A stretch of DNA of 64,000 nucleotides. It comes from Dastarcus helophoroides (Eukaryota; Arthropoda; Insecta; Coleoptera; Bothrideridae). Below the pieces are notes generated by a model. It was not told the DNA's origin. It saw only the letters and a program-made list of their open reading frames with translations, and did no database searches. Positions 58,041-64,000 of this stretch are shown here, piece after piece. The translations under genes and the position numbers were made by a program. Numbering within the stretch: position 1 is the first letter of the stretch; each line of letters begins with the position of its first letter. The DNA lies in the NCBI GenBank assembly GCA_028583605.1, contig CM053327.1:248001-312000 (forward strand). The letters run 5' to 3'.

Positions 58041-59302
58041 TTGGGTTGGCAAGAAAGTAATTTCGGTTTTGTGGTATGAAAGAAAAAACACATTTTTTTA
58101 ATACAAAGAATAGACTTTAATCAATTATGTATTTTCCATTTTGTTCAATGACCTTTTGCCTTTGATTCCACGCTGAGAATTTTTGATCCTTCTCAGAAAA
58201 AATCTGAACCAAGTGCGATTTAAGGTCATCATCATTTGGGACATTTTTACCATTCATAGAGTTCTGCAAACTACGAAATAAATGATAATCAGATGGTGCT
58301 AGGTCAGGGCTGCATGGGGGATGCGACATTACTTCCCAACCAAGCTCCAGTAATTTCCCACGAGTTACCAAAGATGTGTGATGCCTAGCATTGTCATGGT
58401 GGAACACAATTCCTTTCCGATTTGGCAATTCTGGCCTTTTTTCTTTGACTGCTTCATCCAGTTTCATTAGTTGTTGGTAGCACACAACTGAATTGATTGT
58501 CTGGTTCTTTGGAAGCAGCTGAAATTACACAACACCTTTATAATCCCATCAGATTGATGTATGATCTTTTTTTGATCGAATTCAGCTTTTGATGTGGTTT
58601 GTGCTGGTTCATCGTGCTTGGACCAGGATCGTTTTCGAATGATGTTACTGTAGGTGACCCATTTTTCATTACCAGTAATGATTCTTCTCAAGAAGGGATC
58701 CTTTTCATTGCGCCTAAGATGGGTATCGCAAATATTGATTCGTTGTATCAAATAAATATCTTTCAATTTATGCGGAACCCAAATATCGAGCTTTTAACGA
58801 GTCCAAGACATTTTAAGTGATTCTCAATGGTTGTGTGTGATACATTTAACCTCAGCGAAATCTCTCGAACAGTTATATGACGAATCCTCTTTAATAATGG
58901 CATTAATTTGATTATTAGGTCGACCAGAAAGTTGGTCATCTTTGAGTGAAAAATCTCCAGAACGGAATTTCTTAAACGAATTCTGACAAGATGCGTTCTG
59001 CTTTGCAATCACCACCATAAACTTCACGGTATTTCTTTATGAGCCTCTGCAGCTTTCCGTCCTTTACGAAAATAAAAAAGTAAAATATGCCGAAAATGTT
59101 CGTTTTTGCACCCCATATTAAAATTGACTCTCAACTATCAGCTACAAATAAAATCTCTCACTACGTGCTTCAAAATGAACCTCGATCTGTCTGACATAAA
59201 ATGTCAAAACGTAATGAACATCACCCACCGAATTCATTCAAAAAAATTTAAATAACGCTGTCTATGTGAAAAAGAAACGAAATTACTTTCTTGCCAACCC
59301 AA
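58041..59302 (-). mobile_element. mariner transposon (mellifera-type termini), 1262 bp
   Basis: Inverted termini TTGGGTTGGCAAGAAAGTAA at the left and its inverse at 59283-59302, followed inside by TTTCG; TA flanks both ends (58039-58040 and 59303-59304). The full-length size is normal for mariners (about 1.25-1.3 kb). The transposase on the minus strand is broken. Confidence 0.93.
58117..59027 (-). pseudogene. mariner transposase, broken
   Basis: Segments in three frames, in order: QNSFKKFRSGDFSLKDDQLS (end of the first HTH), IRHITVREISLRLNVSHTTI (second HTH), INICDTHLRRNEKDPFLRRI, then ITGNEKWVTYSN where the family has GDEKW, so the first catalytic Asp is Asn. Further on are RSWSKHDEPAQTTSKAEF, a disrupted middle, then GIVFHHDNARHHTSLVTR (second Asp) and MSHPPCSPDLAPSDYHLFRS (third Asp, 34-residue spacing type). 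Frame shifts near 58770-58830 and 58470-58560. The N terminus (about 30-40 residues) is also degraded. Confidence 0.92.
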
Positions 59303-60204
59303 TAATATGGATTTTAATTTATTATTAAATTTATTAACATTCAAATAAAGTGCTATCTTGATTTTTTTTTTTTTGCCATATTAACTTGAATCCGTGTTTT
59401 TACCTCTCAAGTGAAACAGTTTTCAAAATTGACTAAGTAGATGCTTAATTACTTCTTTTGGATAATGATTTCGGTTACGAAACGTATGTTTATTAGTTTT
59501 CCATCTTAGCTTGAAGACATCTGTTCGCCTAATTAGGGGTTGGATTTTTAAAATATACCAAATTTGTGTTTAGTTATTTCATTCATACATTCTTTACCTA
59601 AAGTTTTTTGGTTATAAAGAGCGACGGATTAAATGTTCGCAACGCCCTAGGCAAATAATGTATAGCGCCCCTCACAATATACTTTGGCGACTAAAAGAAA
59701 GGCAATGCGCCTAATGTTGATAACTAAAAAAATGTAATGGGCTCCCAGGGTATGTCTTATGAAGAATCGATCACTGCAACTGGAATGAACTTTCATTTAT
59801 CAAAATTTTCACCACCAAGAAGATCTACGAGTTTTAAAATGGATGGATTTTAACTGAATACGTAAATAATGATAACAGGATAATGTTGTTTTGTTGAAAA
59901 CGAAATTTATAACCAGCTCTTAGAGTCACTAGAATATCCCATCAATATGGATGGCATAATTTAGAACCTTCTACGTTGTGAAGATGAAATTATAGTGGAA
60001 AAAAAAATATTACTGATGAAATCTTGTTTTCCATTAAAATTTTGACCACCAAACGATTATAACATGAAGTCGATTTATGATTATGATGACGATATGCTAC
60101 AAAGGATCATTACAACAATACACTACTTAGTTTCAGATGAAGCTTCTGATTAGTTTATAGGAAGGTACAACTTGGAAAAATGTACCACGTGAATGCAATA
60201 TTAT
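59303..60204. repeat. TIR-like end and diverged tandem units
   Basis: GCGACGGATTAAATGTTCGC with AACGCCCTAGGCAAA at 59622-59657 resembles a transposon terminus. From about 59750 diverged tandem units of roughly 200 bases follow, with recurring words AAAATATTACTGATGAA, ATTAAAATTTTGACCACCAA, GATGACGAT and TTTCAGATGAAGCTTCTGAT. They resume after the LINE at 61760. Confidence 0.6.
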
Positions 60205-61740
60205 CATTTTTTCCATGGCAAGAAGTCTGGTTTAACGCAGGCAACCCTTCCTCAGTAGCGGAATCCATCACTCAAACTATCCTGGTGGGTATGGAATGCT
60301 CAATTCCATATTCCGAAAAGAAGTCTACCTCCAGTAAATTTTGGTTCAGCAAAAAATTTGCTCGGGCTGTCTACTGCAGAAATGTCCTAAGCAAATTGTT
60401 CACATTTTCATACAACAAAGGTGTATTTTCTAACATCTGGAAATCTGCTAGGGTGCAGCCTGTCCCTAAAAAGGGGAAATTTGGCCAATAACTATCGCCC
60501 TATATCTTTGTTGCCCTTTATAACTAAAGTGATGGAAAATGTTAGCAACATCTAGATGCTCAAATATCTAGAGGAGAATAGAATCATATCGGACAGGCAA
60601 CCCGGTTTCAGACAACAACGCTCAAGTGGCGATCTACTGGTATATGTTACTTATATCATCTGTAACTCGGCTCTGAAAAAACACGGTGAGACTAAGATTG
60701 TGACATTGGATATTTCAAAGGCCTTCGACAGAGTCTGGCACCGATTTCTTCTCGCCAAATTAACATCTTATGGTCTTTCTTCTGGACTCGGTCCAGAAAA
60801 CAGATCACTTTAGGTCCTCGTTGATGGCGTCTTATTAGAGACATTTGCGATTAATGTAGGGGTGCCTCGGGGGTCTGTCCTGTCTCCTACTCTGTTTCTG
60901 TTACATATATAATCGATCTCTTAGCTTCAATTTTCAAGCCTGATGTCATATTTTTTCTCCGACAAGCCATTATCTCCAAATCGTTCTGGAAACTGATGCC
61001 GCGGTTTTTTCCTAAGAAAACATTAAGGGAGAATGCAATAAACATACTCATGGGCGGTAAAATTCTCTTTGTGGAGCCTAATCTGTCTATCTTAGAAGTG
61101 AATGCGAGCACTAACTTCTCTTGGAACGATCAGTGAGCACGCCATTGCCAAGTCCGCCTCTTAGAAGCTAGGCTTTCTTTTTAGAGCTGAAAGGTACTTT
61201 TAATCTCATTGGATGCTCACTCTATACAAAGCTCAATTTAGATCAACACTAAAATATTGTTCTCATATTTGGAGTTCCGCTCCAAAGCACACTTTGGCTC
61301 TTTGGACTCAATTCAAAGAAGAACGATTCGCCTAATTGATGACGAGAGTTTGACCTATTCTCTCGAAACACTAGAGCACAGGCGGGTGGTTGGTGACTTA
61401 TCTCTTTTCTACAAGTTCTTTCATGGTAAATGCTCGCAGGAACTAATGGGATTGATCCCTCCAAAGATAATATTTTTAAGACGTACAAGACAGTCGGAGA
61501 CTGTAAATTCCTGTGCGGTCCAGTTTGACACAGTGAGGACTTCTGTGGAGAATCTTTTATGTGTAGAACTTCCAAGCTATGGAATTCGTTACCGAACGAA
61601 ATTTTCCCCAAAAATTAGAACCTATCCTCGTTTAAGAAGACGGTTCATCGCCATCTATCTATTGTTTCCGTATCCTACTCGCGGTGTCTGAAGGCATAAT
61701 GGGGTTGCCCTTTGCGAGTGGATTCAACTTTAAAAAAAAA
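60205..61740 (+). pseudogene. Non-LTR retrotransposon (jockey-type LINE), 5'-truncated ORF2
   Basis: Plus-strand blocks in order: a pre-RT segment around SVAESITQTILVGMECSIP and WFSKKFARAVYCRN; NYRPISLLPF-type RT motif (about 60490); RIISDRQPGFRQQRSSGDLL; TLDISKAFDRVWHRFLLAKL (catalytic Asp); INVGVPRGSVLSPTLF. The YADD segment is lost or scrambled in the 60900-61020 stretch. The C-terminal domain is better preserved: YCSHIWSSAPKHTLAL-type, then RTIRLIDDESLTYSLETLEH and VVGDLSLFYKFFHGKCSQEL. Several stops and shifts. An A-rich tail follows at about 61728. Confidence 0.88.
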
Positions 61741-62150
61741 TAGTGGAAAAATAAAATAAAGATAATGACAACGAGATGCTTTTGTTTCAGATGAAGCTGC
61801 TGATTAGTTTTTAGTGTCTCTATTATAACCAATCTATAGGGGACAGCTTAGCAAAATGTATCATGTGAAGGCAATAATCAGTGAAAAAAGATGATGAAAC
61901 TTTGTTGTTCATTAAAATTTTGAGCGCCAAAAGATATGTCTATTTATCCGATTACAAAAGAAAATATTGCTGATGAACTATTTTTTTGACCACCGAATGA
62001 TTATTAACATGGATTGATTTTCCCCAAATAAATAAGATTGTGACGACGATTTAGTTTCAGAAGAAGCTTCTGATAAGTTTTTCAGGTTAATATCATAACC
62101 AATTAATAAGGTATTTCTTAGATGAAGACAGAATTGTGATGGAAAAAGAA
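61741..62150 (+). repeat. Diverged tandem units continuing after the LINE
   Basis: The same words as at 59750-60204 (TTTCAGATGAAGCTGCTGAT, AAATATTGCTGATGAA, TTTGACCACC, GACGACGAT). TTAGCAAAATGTATCATGTGAAG here parallels TTGGAAAAATGTACCACGTGAATG just left of the LINE, so the LINE landed inside this array. Confidence 0.65.
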
Positions 62151-64000
62151 AATATTACTGATGAACTTCCCCGCAATTTTCAAAAAAATCGAAAATTTAA
62201 AACAAAATCAGTTTTCCAAAAAGATCGACATTTTGAAAAAAAAAGCGAAATTTTACAAAAAATCTATATTCTGAAAAAGTCAACTTCAAGAAACAGTCGA
62301 AATTTTGATAATAGAAAGTCAAAAATTTCCAAAAAAATTATTTTTAACATTTTCTACCTTTTACAATTCCGACTTTTTCAAAATTTTGACTTATTTGCTA
62401 AATTTCGACATTTTCAAAGTTTTCAAAAAAGTCGAAATTGTGAAAGATGGGAAATTTTGAAAATAATTGAAATTCGAAATTTTTAAAATAAGTCAAGAAT
62501 CAAAAAATTTTCAAAAGAGTCAAAAGTTTCAATAAAAATCGAAATATTTTAATAAAGTCGTCCTTTTCTAAAGCTCTAGATTCTTAAAAAAAGTCAAAAC
62601 CTTAGTAAAAGGTGAACATTTTCAAAAAAGTGGAAATTTAAAAATTTCGAAAAAGTCAAAATTTTTAATAAATCCTGTTTTTCAAAAAGCGAGAATTTTA
62701 AAAAATTGAATTATTTAATATAAAAGTCAAATTTAGATAAATGGAGACTTCGAAAAACAAGTCGAAATTTTGATAATAGGAAGTCAAAAAGTTCCAAAAA
62801 ACTTATTTTTAAAATTTCCTACCTTTCACGATTTCGATTTTTTTTTAAATTTTGACTTATTTGCTAAATTTGACATTTTCAACATTTTAAAAAAAGTCGA
62901 AATTGTGAAAAATGGGAAATTTGGAAAATAATTGAAAGTCGAAATTTTTAAAATAAGTCAAAATCAGAGACTAAATAGACTGAACGTAAGACGGTAAGCA
63001 GTGAAGCCAGTTGAAAGCCTGGCGGAAGCCTAGCTCAACCCAGCACTCTCATTATTTGACAGACCGTTGCGAACATAACATCGGGGTTTTTTTTAGAAAA
63101 CGGCCTGAAAATATGGGGAAGTGTATTGTGGTTCATTGTTGAAACCTCAGTGAACACATTAGTGAAGGAAAATCATGAGTTTCATTCTTTGGGTAGGTAA
63201 AAATGAAATATATAAATATTCAATTATCGGCGTGCGCGCGCCGCCATTTCACTGCAATCATGACGTGTTTACAGCACCGGCTTAACAATATTGTACACAG
63301 GCGTCGCGTATTGAAAGAAAATTATTTTACTATTAAACCAAGATGTCTTTGAAAATAGTTCTCCTGAACTTTTACCAAAAAGCACTTGTAAAAATTATCC
63401 TATTGGTCCAAAAGCCCCTAATTCTAAAGTTTCATCTAAATCGTTAGAACCGTTACGCGGCAAGTTTCGTATTTATAAATTTAACTTAATCCGGCCATGT
63501 CCAAGAGTAGTGGGATGCAGCTTCCCACTACCCCGCATTTTAGCTTCAACTGAACGCATGAGACAGCATTGAAATGTTCAGTCTATTTAGTCTCTGGTCA
63601 AAATAGTCAAAAAATTTTCAAAAGAGTCAAAAGTTTCAATAAAAATTGAAATATTTTAATAAGTCGTCCTTTTCAAATCTTTAGATTTTGAAAAAAGTCA
63701 AAACCTTAGTAAAAGCTGAAAATTTTCAAAAAAGTGGAAATTTGAAAGTTTCGAAAGAGACAAAAATTTTAATAAATTCAACTTTTCAAAAAGCGAAAAT
63801 TAAAAAAAATTGAATTATTTAAAATAAAAGTCAAATTTAGATAAATCGAAACTTCGAAAAAAAGTCGAACTTTTCCAAAAAAGAACTTGAAAATTTTGAG
63901 AAATAGTCAAAATTTTGAATAAGGTCGAAGTTTTCAAAAAAAGCGGCAATTATTAAAAAAGCTCAAAGTTATCAACATTATTTGAAAAAAATTAAATTTA
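62151..64000 (+). repeat. AT-rich array with a 465-bp higher-order tandem unit
   Basis: GTCGAAATTTTGATAATAG occurs at 62296 and 62761. The roughly 465 bases between them are repeated with few changes, the second copy being interrupted by a MITE (62965-63596) and resuming at 63605 (AAAATTTTCAAAAGAGTC, TTTCAATAAAAATTGAAATA, GTCGTCCTTTTC). Each unit contains both polarities of the short motif. Confidence 0.8.
62965..63596. mobile_element. hAT-like MITE, 632 bp
   Basis: Perfect 21-base inverted termini starting CAGAGACTAAATAGACTGAA, flanked by the exact 8-bp direct duplication GTCAAAAT (62957-62964 and 63597-63604). The interior is non-array, partly GC-rich (CGGCGTGCGCGCGCCGCCAT near 63228) and has no transposase. 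The unoccupied site is seen in the neighbouring tandem unit at about 62480-62500. Confidence 0.92.

Overview
The window is a stretch of a very AT-rich, intron-bearing animal genome, almost certainly an insect. The host genes carry GT/AG introns, some only 56-57 bp long. The transposons are all eukaryotic families: BEL/Pao, copia, Penelope-like, a jockey-type LINE, mariner, pogo/Tigger and hAT-like. There is no operon structure and no bacterial signal. Nearly all six-frame ORFs are chance products of low-complexity DNA.

Host genes are few and lie mostly on the left. At 1807-2156 (minus) are the first two coding exons of the V-ATPase V0 subunit a gene, which runs off the left edge. At about 4.9-6.4 kb (plus) is a gene for the bHLH-zipper factor Mlx (Max-like protein X, the partner of Mondo/ChREBP), with clear exon structure but two single-base frame breaks. 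At 20189-20216 (plus) is a possible tiny first coding exon (MGQTTSGIP...) followed by a GTAAGT donor. If it is real, much of the rest of the window could be one giant intron.

The 8.2-17.7 kb block is a transposon nest. A minus-strand copia element is split into gag/pre-integrase (16490-17665) and RT (8310-9170) pieces with its integrase core missing. Between them lies a plus-strand BEL/Pao element. In the leader of that element sits a 5'-truncated minus-strand Penelope-like element (9776-11204) with YVDD reverse transcriptase, GIY-YIG endonuclease and a 13-bp target-site duplication.

Other mobile DNA: a long palindrome built of tandem units of about 0.6 kb (29853-35258) that was later hit by a Tigger element (32615-34795); a second palindromic element (51756-53594); a hAT-like element with 8-bp duplication (24640-27803) whose interior is low-complexity array; a TIR element at 43448-44658; a Tc1/mariner remnant (48640-49065); a mariner (58041-59302); a LINE (60205-61740); and a hAT-like MITE (62965-63596). 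Every transposase or RT examined carries frame breaks, and several have lost a catalytic residue.

Most remaining DNA is one peculiar degenerate repeat, variations on GTCGAAATTTTGAAAAA, in blocks with a consistent strand polarity that flips abruptly. These blocks are often bounded by GC-richer ends that look like transposon termini. The other striking pattern is a set of hairpins of the form CUGANGA-N-stem-GAAAC, found in the Penelope-like element and in three foldback repeats. They resemble the hammerhead-ribozyme-like motifs of Penelope-like elements and retrozymes.
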